Shown: positions 10,243 to 24,689 of the stretch, one piece after another
Position numbering within the stretch: position 1 is the first letter of the stretch
Layout: every line of letters starts with the position of its first letter
NCBI GenBank assembly: GCA_963662155.1
Contig: OY759268.1
Location: 57,653,469-57,717,468, forward strand
DNA length: 64,000 bases
Source of the DNA: Lamellibrachia columna
Taxonomy: Eukaryota; Annelida; Polychaeta; Sabellida; Siboglinidae
Direction: 5' to 3'
Made by a program: the position numbers and the translations under genes
The notes under the pieces: model-generated
Told to the model about the DNA's origin: nothing
What the model saw: only the letters and a program-made list of their open reading frames with translations
Database searches by the model: none

Positions 10243-10924
10243 AAGGAAATGGTGATGTGCAGATCTATCTGGCTATTTCGAAATTCTTATTTTCGAGTCG
10301 TATGGCTAGATATAGGGCGGGATACATGACACTAACCCTGGGCGTGTTAAACCCTCATACGATATGCCCGTTTATATGCGAATGGAGAAATTAAGGACTA
10401 TAATGCTATGCTTTTATTCTAACTTGAGTACAACTGTTAATGAAACATTTGGAAGATATTTATATCCGGACACAAAGAAAATCTAATGACGTTCGTTGTG
10501 TAGTAATTGCAATGTTTAATTTGCTCTAGTTTTGATTGGGATGCATGTGTAAATCACATGGTGCCATATTGCATAGCAAGCTATCGCATGACGCAAGTCG
10601 AAGTCTTCATTCGCTATAATTTGGAAATGTCTGGTTTTGAATGAAACTCACCAATGACACGTCATGAATGAAAAACGTATGTTTGCAGATTGGGTTTGAT
10701 TGTAACTGTTAACTCGCCGCATGCAGCGTGACAAATATGGTGTGGGGGCGGGGATCACGGTATTATTTGCAAAAATAGATATATATATATATGGTTTTAA
10801 ACGTTAATTCTTCAGTCATTGGGTGCTTCATCTTCGTCTGTATACACCAATCTCGTGACTGACAGTATATTCCTCTTTATATTTCAAACGACCAGCCAGC
10901 GTATCGATACACGAATAGCAGTCA
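10243..10924. other. unassigned stretch
   Basis: No gene was recognised. A short (AT)n tract lies near 10,778-10,792. Confidence 0.5.
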
Positions 10925-11014
10925 AATGTGTGTGTGCGTGCGTGCGTGCGTGCTTGCGTGTGTGTATGCGTTTGTGTGTGTGCATGCATACATGCATATG
11001 TATGTGCATATGTA

Positions 11015-11087
<73 letters not shown>
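10925..11087. repeat. compound (TG/CG)n-(TGCATA)n-(TA)n microsatellite
   Basis: A GTGTGTGCGTGCG tract passes through GCATATGTAT units into about 60 bp of pure TA. Confidence 0.97.
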
Positions 11088-11088
<1 letters not shown>

Positions 11089-11290
11089 TGGATGATATGC
11101 ATGGAACATAATTCAATTCAATATGCATTAAGTATAGTTCTGATGCCGTAGGCGTAGAGCTATCGATGTATCGGTTAACAGGGCGATTTCACATGTGGCG
11201 GTGGTGCAACTCCGCAGGCTCCGGGTCGACGGAAATGACACATGCTCGGAATATCTGTTGTCGTCAACCAACATAACATTTCACATTCAT

Positions 11291-11291
<1 letters not shown>

Positions 11292-11366
<75 letters not shown>
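11292..11366. repeat. (CA)n microsatellite
   Basis: About 37 CA units lie just outside the left arm of the inverted duplication. Confidence 0.98.
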
Positions 11367-11367
<1 letters not shown>

Positions 11368-11454
11368 GTATCATGAATATGAAATTTTATTTTATTTGGC
11401 CTGGCCTCGCTGCTTCGACACTCGCTGGGCAGCTCGGCTAGGTTTTCAGTCACT

Positions 11455-11560
11455 TCATTTCACACTCTGCTTCTTAACTTTAGGGAAGCATAGACACTTC
11501 TACCTCTTCGTTCAAAGTCATACCTTACACGTTGTTGACTCACGCGTGTTTTTCGTCTGA
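11455..11560 (-). repeat. single-copy counterpart of the 112-bp array unit
   Basis: Read on the minus strand, this stretch matches one unit of the 36.94-40.53 kb array, with shared blocks GTGTCTATGCT and TTGAACGAAGAGGTAGAAGT (array version TTGAGCGAAGAGG). Only one unit is present here, against about 32 in the other arm. Confidence 0.88.
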
Positions 11561-12257
11561 CAATCACAATACTGTGTCCACTCTACTTTATCGTGATCTG
11601 CTCGACAAGATGCCTCACACGTATATCTCTTTTTATACACCTTGTTTCTGAGATAACATATGACACTAGTTCACCAATCACTGTCTCCTGGTCCAGTCCA
11701 CTAAGAAGACACCCCTAAAATCGGGTAATACTCCGGTCCTTGCCTACTTAATATGCATCATTCTTTAAGATAAACAAACCCACACCGTAGAGACGGGTAC
11801 TGGCATGTTAGTATGCTGATATAAAAAATATCAGAAATGTTACAATGTTCGCACACTACAATGCGGCATTACCCCATTATCCCAAGTCAATGGGTAATAA
11901 CCGCACACGTTACATTTTCTAGTGTTTTTCCTAATGGGGTTGTATTATGGTACTCAACGGAAGCAGCAGAAGCCGTTGACGATCATTTGCGTACATTGTC
12001 TTTTATAGCAACTGTTATGAATGCATAAATATGACATTTTTACGTAGTACAACATTGCGGGAGTTTAGGTCCCGATACATGCATTATATATTATCTTATT
12101 AATAATTATGTGACCAGTGTGATTGCTCGTATTGTTGATGCCGAATTGTGTATCGTAAGTTAACTGTTTCGAGCCAGACGTTTATTTTATTTTTCGGAGT
12201 GGCAGATTTTACACCACACGGGGTAGAGAGTAGTACAGTTGCTAATGCGTGTTACAG

Positions 12258-12448
12258 GTGACATCGGGGGTTCAATGGGGTTACTCATTGGCCCGAGCGT
12301 CATAACCCTCTTCGAAGCAGTAGACGCATTCGCGATCACATTAGCAAGCCGACGGCACAAGGAGAAAAGGCGACCGCGGCGATCATCGAACAAGGAGACG
12401 GAGAATGAACTCGGAGATATGCGTCCAGGAATCGATGCACATATGTGA
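12258..12448 (+). pseudogene. orphan DEG/ENaC TM2 terminal exon, left copy
   Basis: This exon would encode the second transmembrane helix and cytoplasmic tail of a DEG/ENaC cation channel. After the acceptor GCGTGTTACAG the reading is DIGGSMGLLIGPSVITLF, then EAVDAFAITLASRRHKEK, a basic tail and a stop at 12,446-12,448. It is the inverted-duplicate partner of the exon at 35,902-36,092. No other channel exon was found on + upstream, so the copy looks orphaned. The selectivity-filter GAS motif reads GPS here. The frame is still open, so a role in an unseen + strand gene cannot be excluded. Confidence 0.8.
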
Positions 12449-13244
12449 TGTCAAGCTTAATGTTTTCATACATGTTAATCCGCGAGGATCAACATGAATG
12501 AGATATTAGCCAATTGATGCTACCCCGCGCATGCCTGGCTGCCTCGCACGTGCCCGACCAATCGTTCCACACATTCACGTGTAGCCCGCAGTAGTGTTTA
12601 CATGGACAAATGAATCATTACATTAAATCACTATGCATACCGGTGTAGTCGATGGTGATTGTTCACTTTTACCGAGACACGATAAGCAGTGGTTTCCGTG
12701 GGCAACTCGGTGCTCAGTGTCGACAATGCCTAGATACAGTTTTGTTAGTTTTTAAAACGTGGTTATCAGATGATGACTTGCAGCCCTGAATGCTTTGCCA
12801 CTGCAGTCCAGAAAGCATCGAGGCCCTGGTCCATCGGGGGCAGGATAGGGAAAGTCCCTGCACTCTCCCGTACTGCGTCGCATGAGTCCCCTTGCATATG
12901 TAGCCATTTGACATGCGCATATGAAGGAATTACTTTCCGTCAGACAATTCACTTGACGTACATTTGTAACATTTTATGTGGTGACTTTACGTGTGTTATT
13001 GCACTGTGAAATATGTTGCAAACATAAATTAATTATAGCCTAGTTTACAGGTTCATGTGTGCGTTAAATGATGGATATGCCTGAAATTGCTTAGACTCAC
13101 GTGTATTAAATACATCAATCAAACCAGTTGACCAATTTAAAGAGAAAACAACTGTGAATTTTACCGCTTATAGTTTGCGTACAATTGTAAGTGTTGCTGT
13201 TTTGCTCAATGTGCATGTGGAAAATACAATTAGAAGTATTAATT

Positions 13245-14425
13245 GGAAAATGGAAAACTCACGAACTTGGATGTTTCAGTGTTTGGTGCAATCTCATGCA
13301 TCACTGTTTATGTTGTCGACTGTCGTTGCTCTCGCTAAAGACATATGATAGACAAGTTCAATGGGTTGATTGATTTGAAATAAAATACGCACTTTGTATA
13401 CGACGAGTAGACGCCCGATGACAAAGTCATTATAACGAGTAACAACTGTGATTCGGGCGAAGCGACATTAATGCCATTTAACGCCTTGAATATTTGTCCA
13501 TGTGTCACCTTAGCCATAATCACGGAACCGTGTGTACCTCGGACGGAATTTTAGTAACTCGAAAGAGTCAACAATGAAGTGACCTTTGGTGACGCTATTA
13601 ATCAACATTAGGCAGCGGCTAGAAATGTCAAGTCGTTGAACGATGACACACACAAGCCGTAATTATAGTGATCCACGTAATGCCAAATGAATCGTGTGTG
13701 TAGCGCACACTCTAAACGATGACTTTGTGTGCCACCTTGCCGTAATAGCTTACAGGGAAACTGTCACTTTAACAAAAGGTTACGTCGATATATTCAGTAA
13801 ATAGAGTAATACAATATAATAATACAAGTATTAGTTCACAGAGGTTGAACAACTACGTAATGCGTCCTTAAAGGTCCCTCCTCAATTCGATTTGTATTCG
13901 TCTCATTTCAGATTAATTTTGCGAAAATTCAAACCTACCTAGCATCCACTACGACATACTAGCTTGTTTATGCAACTTTTGTATGTAGTTTTTGTGAACT
14001 GGTGAGACTAACTATTACAGCATTTAATGCTTGATCCAGAATTTAATTAATTGAAAATGAAAACGCACTTGGTGAAATTTCGTAACTGTGTCATGTGATC
14101 GGCGAGAGGATAGAAGTCACGCCCATGGTCAGCCTTGACCACACAAAGTATTTACCGTTTTTCGATATCTACTATTTTAGCCTTACCAGATCTATCAAAC
14201 AAAAGTCAATTATTTCGATAATTTAAAAAAATACGCACTTTATTCTTAAACCGACTCCGGATTTTACTTAAGCTATTCACACACTACATATTAGGACATC
14301 AACGAACCGGTTTCGCGATAGGCTAAATCAGTTTTATATGTAACGCAGTGTGATCACTTTATTTATTTATGTAGTTGTTGTTAAATCATCAGACAAACTA
14401 TTAAATTATTTGATGTTTGACCTAA
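13245..14425. repeat. unclassified repeat family, unit A
   Basis: This unit aligns with 14,425-15,815 as a direct repeat. Shared landmarks are CTCACGAAC, TTGTCGACTGTCG, AAATACGCAC, GACGGAATTT, GTAACTGTGTCATGTGATCG and GACATCAACGAAC, in the same order. No protein-coding signal or clear termini were seen. It may be a non-autonomous transposon or a segmental duplicate. Confidence 0.85.
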
Positions 14426-15815
14426 ACATCAATGGAAGTGAAAATGGAAAATTCACGAACCTGAACCTTCAATACTTGGAGCAATCTCATGTATCATTGT
14501 TTATTTTGTCGACTGTCGCTGCTCTCGCAAAAGACGTATGATCGACAAGTTCAATGGGTCGAAGGCTAAAGGTCGGCTCTGTATTGACTTTTTAAGTCAC
14601 CAGATCTAACGATCAGTCAATTATTTCGACGATTTGAAATAAAAATACGCACTTTTTGATGCGACGAGCAGACGGCCGATGACAAAGCCATTATAATGAG
14701 TCAACAACTGTCGTTTGGGCGAAGCGACATTAATGTAACTAAACGTCTTAAATAATTAATTTTTAATTATAGCCTTGGCATAGTCATGGCACCGTGCGTG
14801 GCTCGGACGGAATTTCGGTAACTCGACAAAGAGTCAAACAATTAAGTGACATTTGGTGACGATGTTAATCAACATTAGGCTGTTGCTGGAAATATGAAGT
14901 CGTTGAAAGACTACATGATCCACGTAATGCCAAATTAATCAGGTGTGTAGCACACCAACTAAACGATGATTTTAGGCCGATGCCGGAAATGTCAAAACAT
15001 TGAAAGACTACACAAACAAGCGGTAGTTGTAGTGATCCACGTAATGCCAAATTATTCACGTTTGTAGCACACACTATACACCATGACTATAAATGCCACC
15101 TTGCCACATTAGCTTACATTGAAAATGTCACTTTGACAAAAGGCTACGTCGATATATTCAATAAATAGAGTAATACATTATAAAAGAACAAGTATTAGTC
15201 AAACAATGAAGTCACCTTTGGTGACGATGTTAATCAACATTACGCTGTTGCTGGAAATATGACGTCGTTGAAAGATTACATGTTCCACGTAATGCCAAAT
15301 TAATCAGGTGTGTAACACACCAACTAAACGATGATTTTGTGTTACGTCGATATATTCACCAAATTCAGTAATACAACATAATAGAACAAGTATTATTTCA
15401 CAGAAGATGACCAACTACGTAATGTGCCTTTAGAAGTTCCTCCACAATTCGAACTATTACATTGTTTAATGTTTGATCCCAAATTTATTGAAATGAATAT
15501 GGAAACGCCCTTGTTGAAATGTCGTAACTGTGTCATGTGATCGGAGAGAGGATGGAAGTCACGACCAAGATCAGCCTTGACCCCACACAGTTTTTACCTT
15601 TTCTGGATATCCACTATTGTGAGCCTTACCAGATCTAATGGTTGAAGTCAATTATTTCGATGTTTTGAGAAAAAAAACGCACATTTTTTATTAAGCCGAC
15701 TGCGGATATTATTTAAGTTATTCACATTCTACATATTAAGACATCAACGAACTGGATTCGCGGCAGGTTAGATCAGTTGAAGATGGAGTCTTTAATGTAA
15801 AGCAATGTGATCACA
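14425..15815. repeat. unclassified repeat family, unit B
   Basis: Tandem neighbour of unit A. It carries an extra internal duplication: the GACGATGTTAATCAACATTA block occurs at about 14,860 and again at about 15,220, each followed by a CCACGTAATGCCAAATTAATC block. Confidence 0.85.
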
Positions 15816-15845
15816 GGATACACAGTGGTATATAAAGCTAAACAT

Positions 15846-15900
15846 TCACTCACTCACTCACTCACTCACTCATTCATTCATTCATTCACTCACTCACTCA
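15846..15900. repeat. (TCAC)n/(TTCA)n microsatellite, LINE tail
   Basis: The CACTCACT and CATTCATT tract lies exactly at the 3-prime end of the minus-strand RTE-like LINE. It reads as (TGAG)n/(TGAA)n on that strand. Short tandem-repeat tails are usual for RTE-type LINEs. Confidence 0.85.
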
Positions 15901-15904
15901 ATAC

Positions 15905-16746
15905 TATTCATGCCAGGTGGCACACAAAGTCACTGCTTTCGGTCTGCAGCCCGTTTGGTGTCCAATGTCAGGCCGCATTCTTTACTCTCCTTTTGCACTG
16001 TTCATCTCCATGTTCCTTCTGCCATCCGCTGTCCAGCGTAAGGCTATCTTGGACAATGCGCCTGGTGACAGTCCGCACACGTGCCCAAACCTTCTCCATA
16101 TTCGCCTCTTGATCTGTGTGGCCATGGATGTTGCGTCTGTTATGCGGAGCAGTTCTTCATTTGTGATGGTGTTGGGCTAAAATACTCATAGAATCTTCCG
16201 TCGACACCTGTTTTGGAAGGTCACGAGCTTGTGTGCTAGCTTGGCTGTCAGTTTCCAGCACTCGGAGCCGTAGAGAAGTACACTGAGAATATTACTGTTG
16301 CACAGTCTCAGTTTTGTTTTCAATCTCAGTTGCTTGGATTTAGAAATGGACTTCACCATAGTGAAAGGCTGGCTTGCCTTTCTGATGTTAGCCATGGCAT
16401 ATTTTGCTGAGTCTCCATCTGTTGTGGTTTTGCTTCCGATGTATGCAAAGTCCTCTTCCAAGGCATCACTGTTGATTACGGTAATGGGGTCGTCTGTCTT
16501 GTAGTTGTTCCTCGTCAGTTTGATTTTTGCTGTGTTGAGTCTTAGCCCGATCTGTGGTGCTGTTCTTGTGAGTTTGTCCATCTTTTCTTGCATGTCCTTG
16601 TGCCTGCTAGACAGCAGTCCGATATCATCTGCATAGTCCAAGTCTTCCTGGATTGAGGTAAGTGTCCATCTGATGCACGTATTTCCATCTTTGGTGATTT
16701 CTGTCATCAGCCAGTCAACGTAATTTTCACGAATTTCGCAAAGCAT
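15905..16746 (-). mobile_element. RTE-like LINE, 5-prime truncated reverse transcriptase
   Basis: A minus-strand frame at 16,186-16,746 shows the RT catalytic block LDYADDIGLLSSRHKDMQEK, then LRLNTAKIK and SVLLYGSECW, the usual post-catalytic order in RTE/endonuclease-RT LINEs. The family continues in broken frames to 15,905. The YADD motif is intact here, but the fragment is only about 190 residues long, lacks the endonuclease and N-terminal RT, and is disrupted downstream. It ends in the (TGAG)n tail. It is a dead, 5-prime truncated insertion. Confidence 0.88.
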
Positions 16747-16989
16747 GCGTGTTAGAAAATATTAAATGTACCGAGACAGTTTCAATAAATTTGTTGGACA
16801 TATTTTACGTTATAATAGAAAAGCAACGGTGGTTTCATCCCAGTCATATTTGTGCGCCTTGCTCGTACATAGGTGTAATACAATGCACAACATGACACCC
16901 CTGTATTTTCATTGGTTTAATTAAACAAAATGTCACATTTGTAAGAGCCGCCAAATAATTCATCAAACTATTTATAAATACGCATACAA
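16747..16989. other. unassigned stretch
   Basis: No feature was recognised. Confidence 0.5.
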
Positions 16990-17090
16990 CATGAGCACCT
17001 TTTGTTACTGTGTTACTGTGTTACTGTGTTACTGGCCGTCATACAACAGGAGCACCTTTTGTTACTGTGTTACTGGCCGTCATACGAACA
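16990..17090. repeat. nested repeat: 10-bp GTTACTGTGT within ~50-bp duplicate
   Basis: GAGCACCTTTTGTTACTGTG and GGCCGTCATAC each occur twice. The first copy has extra GTTACTGTGT units. Confidence 0.85.
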
Positions 17091-18057
17091 TATGTAGTGA
17101 AGTCGTTGTTTCTCGCCGTCTACTCACTTGAAATCAGAAAGGATGTCGTTGAAATGATGACCGAGCATTGTTTCTGTGCAAGTCGGATACCTAATATAAA
17201 TCATCGTATTCGCGCCTTGATTAATATAGCAAAGCCTTGACTGCTTAGGAGTGTTGGACAGTTTCTAAAAAAAAGACAAGAGTATCTTTTTAAATATTCG
17301 ACAATCATTCGACCATGTTAGCCCTAGACAAGGCTATTTGGAGTGAAATGTTATAAGTCATAATAAACCTACGCTCTGTAAGAGTTAGGGGTGCTATGAT
17401 GTGGAATATATTAACATAATACTAGAGTTTAATAGCTATTCAACAATCAATTACAAATGTATATTATCACAATTTATATTATAATGATGTTAATATATAA
17501 CATATCTCACCGTCACGATTAGTTTTCATACCACCTGCACATTGTTTTGTATTTGTTACTAATATGTTATACCCTGATTGTTCCCTTAAGTTATTAGATC
17601 AGATTTCGCTCTACTTTGCTTTGTAGATGCACTTATTGTAAACAGTTACACTAAATTTGAACGATATTCATAAAAGCGTGTGTGGATTGAAGAGACCCTC
17701 GATGGAAAGGTGGCCTATGTTGCCTCAATTAAATGGTCAGGTCGTTGGGACACAACTTTGCTAATATTTCGGTTGGAAACTAGTGCGTTACATCGTACGA
17801 TTCGTGATTAAGCTGCCCGTCCTACGCAATATTCACAAGAGAGTACGCCGTTCGTGAATGACAACTTTACGGTAATGAAAATACGAGCAGCTTGACTGGC
17901 AGAGTCCTACCCGAGAAAGCAGTTTAACTATGTCAGAACGGGCGCACGTAATCGCAGACTTGAGCACGATATTTGCAACCGTAAGCAACCGTATGTAAAC
18001 ATTTCACAATTAATTGCGCCCGAGCGAATTTGGTATAGGGGACACAAGTCTCGGCAG
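17091..18057. other. unassigned AT-rich stretch
   Basis: No coding or RNA feature could be supported. Confidence 0.5.
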
Positions 18058-18355
18058 CCGGCACGTTGGCTTTATGCAATTTGTTTCGTTAATGCTCACT
18101 TCCGGCCATCAACGATACGCTGCCCGCTATGGCATTTCAGAAAATAAACACATTTGGAATTAAAACAGAGAGAACAAACAATAACACGTCTACTTATATT
18201 ATATAATAAAACAACAAACATTAAAATGTGATATTAGTAATACCAATTGTTTATTTTATAATGACGTTTAACGTCATACGGTGTGCACAACTTGTGGGCC
18301 GGAAGTACATTATCTCGTCAACTAACGCCTCGAAACGAGAATCACTTGCGTCACC
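18058..18355. repeat. ~300-bp dispersed repeat, copy 1
   Basis: Aligns with 19,372-19,681 in the same orientation. Shared blocks are ATTAAAACAGAGAGAACAA, ATTAAAATGT, TGCACAACTTG, CATTATCTCGTCAAC and CGCCTCGAAACGAGAATCAC. The last contains a TCGAAACGA palindrome. Confidence 0.88.
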
Positions 18356-19371
18356 TATTATGACAAATTAACATCTGCTTCCGAAACGCTGGCTACGAGC
18401 AACCTGGAGGATGCCATTGTCACTAAGCAAGCGCTGATTCTTTCATTCGGTCGATAATTTGCTAAATTCCTTAAGGCAAACAAAATGCAGTACGGTCGTG
18501 CGTGTCTGATTCCTTGTACGGCGATATTCGCTCACCAAATGAAAATTTATCTGTAAATACCTGATCCCATACTTGCCAATAGGCCATGCTGTTTGTAACA
18601 ACAAACACAACTTAAATCAATAGAATATATAGTACCCTTAACTCTTTCAGAGAGCATGGTTATTGTTACTTATGACATTTATATCCAAACAGCCATGCCT
18701 GGGGCTAATATACGAGTGATATATTGTCTCGCCTTGTACTTTGTATAATAGAAATGAGATTGGGGGTGAATTTCATCTACTCTTTCAATGTGACACTTTA
18801 AGAGACCAAATAAATTTCTGACTAGATATTTAATTAATCACCCTAAATTCTCTCTGTGTATGTATTCATAAATTTATCAAAATCATAATAGGAAAGTTTA
18901 ACTTACATTGACTGTTCTTATTAGTTTTTAATGTTATGAATACTAGCAAGTATTTTGGATATTGTATATTTATCTCATACAAAATTGTATGGTAATAGAG
19001 AATACAACTTGACTTGAATAGAATATGAGAATATGACTCAATACTAAGTTAGCGAAAAGTGTGATAATACCTTTCTCAATCAAAGGCCATATCCTTTGAT
19101 GACCGTGTCCTCGTATGTCTGGGGTCAGGCAACTCGACACAAATTCGTAGTACGCTGAATTTGTGTTGCGATTTTTATGAATACACCGAGTATCACGCCT
19201 AACAAAGACCTTTGCTGTACAAAATATGTTTAATAAATTTTGGATAACAATTTAACAACAATACATATTATCATAAAATAAATAAAAACATGGATCTAAA
19301 ATTAGATTCCGTGACAGTAGCCCATGAAGGAGTAGGCAAATGCGTACTGTGCCAATACGTTATGCGCCAAT
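18356..19371. other. unassigned AT-rich stretch
   Basis: Nothing was recognised. It separates the two copies of the ~300-bp repeat. Confidence 0.5.
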
Positions 19372-19681
19372 AGTTTGCCGCCATGTTGTTGGTGTGGTGC
19401 AAATTTCTCGTAAATACTCACTTCCCCCAACGACACGCTGTTCGCAATCGCATGTCACACATAAACACAGTTAACATTAAAACAGAGAGAACAATCAATA
19501 AAACATTTACTTCTATCATTTATTAAAACCACTAGCATTAAAATGTAGCAATACTAATACCAATGGTTTGTTTTATAATGACATGTGTACATTTAATGTG
19601 TTATGCATGTGCACAACTTGGGGACCGGAAGTGCATTATCTCGTCAACCATCGCCTCGAAACGAGAATCACGTGTGTCCCC
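19372..19681. repeat. ~300-bp dispersed repeat, copy 2
   Basis: Direct-repeat partner of 18,058-18,355, with roughly 75-80 percent identity by eye. Confidence 0.88.
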
Positions 19682-19984
19682 TGTGCAAGTGTAGTCAACT
19701 ACGTGATCACATCACTCGTGCTGCTAGAAGTAGCCGAGTTTTAGTTCAGTCTTCTTCTTCTTCTTCTTGTTTTTATTAACTTTGTCCTGCAAATAAATCG
19801 CATTAGCTATTAAATTTATGTTTATTATGCTGTAACTATTTGACTGTTAAACTTGCAAGAGGTATTATCGCAAACCACTTCAGTAGCAACGCCTACTTTT
19901 GGTACAAACGTATCCGATGAAAACGTGCTTGGAAAGAAATCACTCATCACGCGCAATCACCACTTTCCTGGGAATTACTCTGCG
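19682..19984. other. unassigned stretch with (TTC)n
   Basis: A short CTTCTTCTTCTTCTTCTT tract lies near 19,750. Nothing else was recognised. Confidence 0.6.
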
Positions 19985-20030
19985 TGTGCGTGCGTGCTCG
20001 CTCGTGCGTGCGTGCGTGCCTGCGTGGTCT
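19985..20030. repeat. (GTGC)n-type microsatellite
   Basis: Imperfect GTGC/GCGT tract. Confidence 0.85.
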
Positions 20031-20265
20031 TGAGTGACACTGAATTTTTGGGTCACACTGAGCTCTTGGGTCGTACCGAACGCTTGAGTTACACTGAGTT
20101 GCTGGGTTACATTGAACCCTTAGGTCACACTACACTCTTCAGTCACACTGAGTTGTTGAGTCACTCGAAGGTCTTAAGCCATGCTTGAGCTATAAGGTCA
20201 TGCTGAATTATTAAGTCATTCCGAGTTGTCTGGTCAAGTTGAGCTTTGAGGCCACGTGTGCTTAG
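20031..20265. repeat. degenerate 18-bp tandem repeat, ~12 units
   Basis: GGTCACACTGAGCTCTTG-like units repeat with heavy divergence. In one + frame they read as six-residue GHTELL repeats up to a stop near 20,186. The divergence suggests an old array. There is no support for a real protein. Confidence 0.8.
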
Positions 20266-20289
20266 ATGTCACATTGTACCCTGTGGCCA

Positions 20290-20880
20290 CATTGCGTTAT
20301 ATTTAAAGGAAACACATTACGTAGTTGGTCATCCTATCTTAAGTAAAACTGTTAGTCTTATATACTGTATTGCTCTGTTCATTGAACACATATTCACAGT
20401 CACATATAATCTAGTATGACCAGGTAACACAAAAGTCGTCGTTTAGTTTGTGTGCTACACACCTGACTAATTTGGCATTCGAGGATCGTTACGATTTCCG
20501 CTTGCTTTTCAAATCTTTCAACGACGTGACATTTCCAGCAGCGGCCTAATATTGATTAACATTGTCACAAGAGGTCACTTCATTGCTTGACTGTTTGTCG
20601 AGTTACCGAAATTCCGTCCGAGCCACGCACGGTTCGGTGAGAACGGCTATGGTGATAAATTACAAATTAATGATTTAGGACGTTTAAATGACGTGAATTT
20701 CGATTCGCCCGATCGTCGGTCGATGACTCGTTCTATTGGCCGCGTGATCCGGCGTCTACTCGTTGTATCTATTGTATCTACTTCCGCGGATCATATTTAG
20801 AAATCCATCCTCAACTTATATAGCCCATCGGGCATCCGGTTCGTTGATGTCCACATATGTAATTTTGCGATAATATAATA
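20290..20880. repeat. unclassified repeat family, inverted partial copy
   Basis: The reverse complement matches parts of units A and B. Blocks include TGGTCATCC / GTAGTTGGTC, TGTGTGCTACACACCTGA, GACGTGACATTTCC and ACCGAAATTCCGTCCGAG. Confidence 0.82.
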
Positions 20881-21647
20881 AACCGTGAGTAGGTATGTTT
20901 GTTCGTTTTGCTACTTCTCCTAGACGCTCTGGGTCGTCAAACTTTCAGCTGTTCTACGATCTACGAACCACGGTCGGGTCGTCTCAGTTTTATTTCATCG
21001 AAATACACCCCGCTATTCCGAACAATCGAATTACTCTTTGTCGTTATTAAGTAGAGCTGTCCGTAACGCTACCCGAACAATTACGTACAATTGTTGACAA
21101 CGTTGTGCACGTTACCGTAATTATATGGCTAGTAACACTCGAGTGACATCAACAAACTATATGTTATTCCCGTTATATAACAATTAATTAACACATGAGC
21201 ATGCTTTTTCACTTCTTATAATTGTAAATATTCTCCTGGGCCGGTTTCACGAAGCATTCCTACCGTTCGAAGAAACTGATGCGGACGTTTGACGCAGATT
21301 ACGCAAGTCACAACAATAACAGAAAACACGCAAATCGCGTGTCTAGGCCAACGCGCGTAATCGGTCGCATTCTAAATGATTCAAACGCCAGGTGAATTCT
21401 CAGAACGATGCTGCCTTTAGTTATTTGGGTTGATATATCACGGTAAAATGGTCTAGACCAATCAGGATGTCTTAATACAGTGTTATATCCATCCAGATAT
21501 TGCAGGGCAGCCTCTTTCTGGGAATCCAATGTTAAACATACGTTTGCGAACGTCGAGTGGATATCATCGCGGTTAGCCGTTGCATAACTGCCAGTATTAT
21601 GTCGCAATATCTAGAGATATTGACTAACATTGAGTAACATTGTTATC
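20881..21647. other. unassigned stretch
   Basis: No gene was recognised. The minus-strand open frame at 21,308-21,607 has no family feature. Confidence 0.5.

Positions 21648-24689
<3,042 letters not shown>

Larger units (their letters stand above)
11395..13240 (+). repeat. left arm of a large inverted duplication
   Basis: Segment by segment, this interval matches the reverse complement of 33,505-40,625. Anchors include TCAGTCACTTCATTTCACA (11,440), GATGCCTCACACG (11,608), the TM2 exon (12,258-12,448), TCCGTCAGACAATTCACTTG (near 12,937) and TCAATGTGCATGTGGAAA (near 13,206). The left arm is about 1.85 kb and the right about 7.1 kb. Most of the difference is array expansion in the right arm. 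Identity by eye is roughly 80-90 percent, so the duplication is not recent. Confidence 0.9.

Noticed and set aside
10925..11087. Open frames in the (TG)n-(TA)n tract
   Set aside because: Low-complexity translation of a microsatellite.
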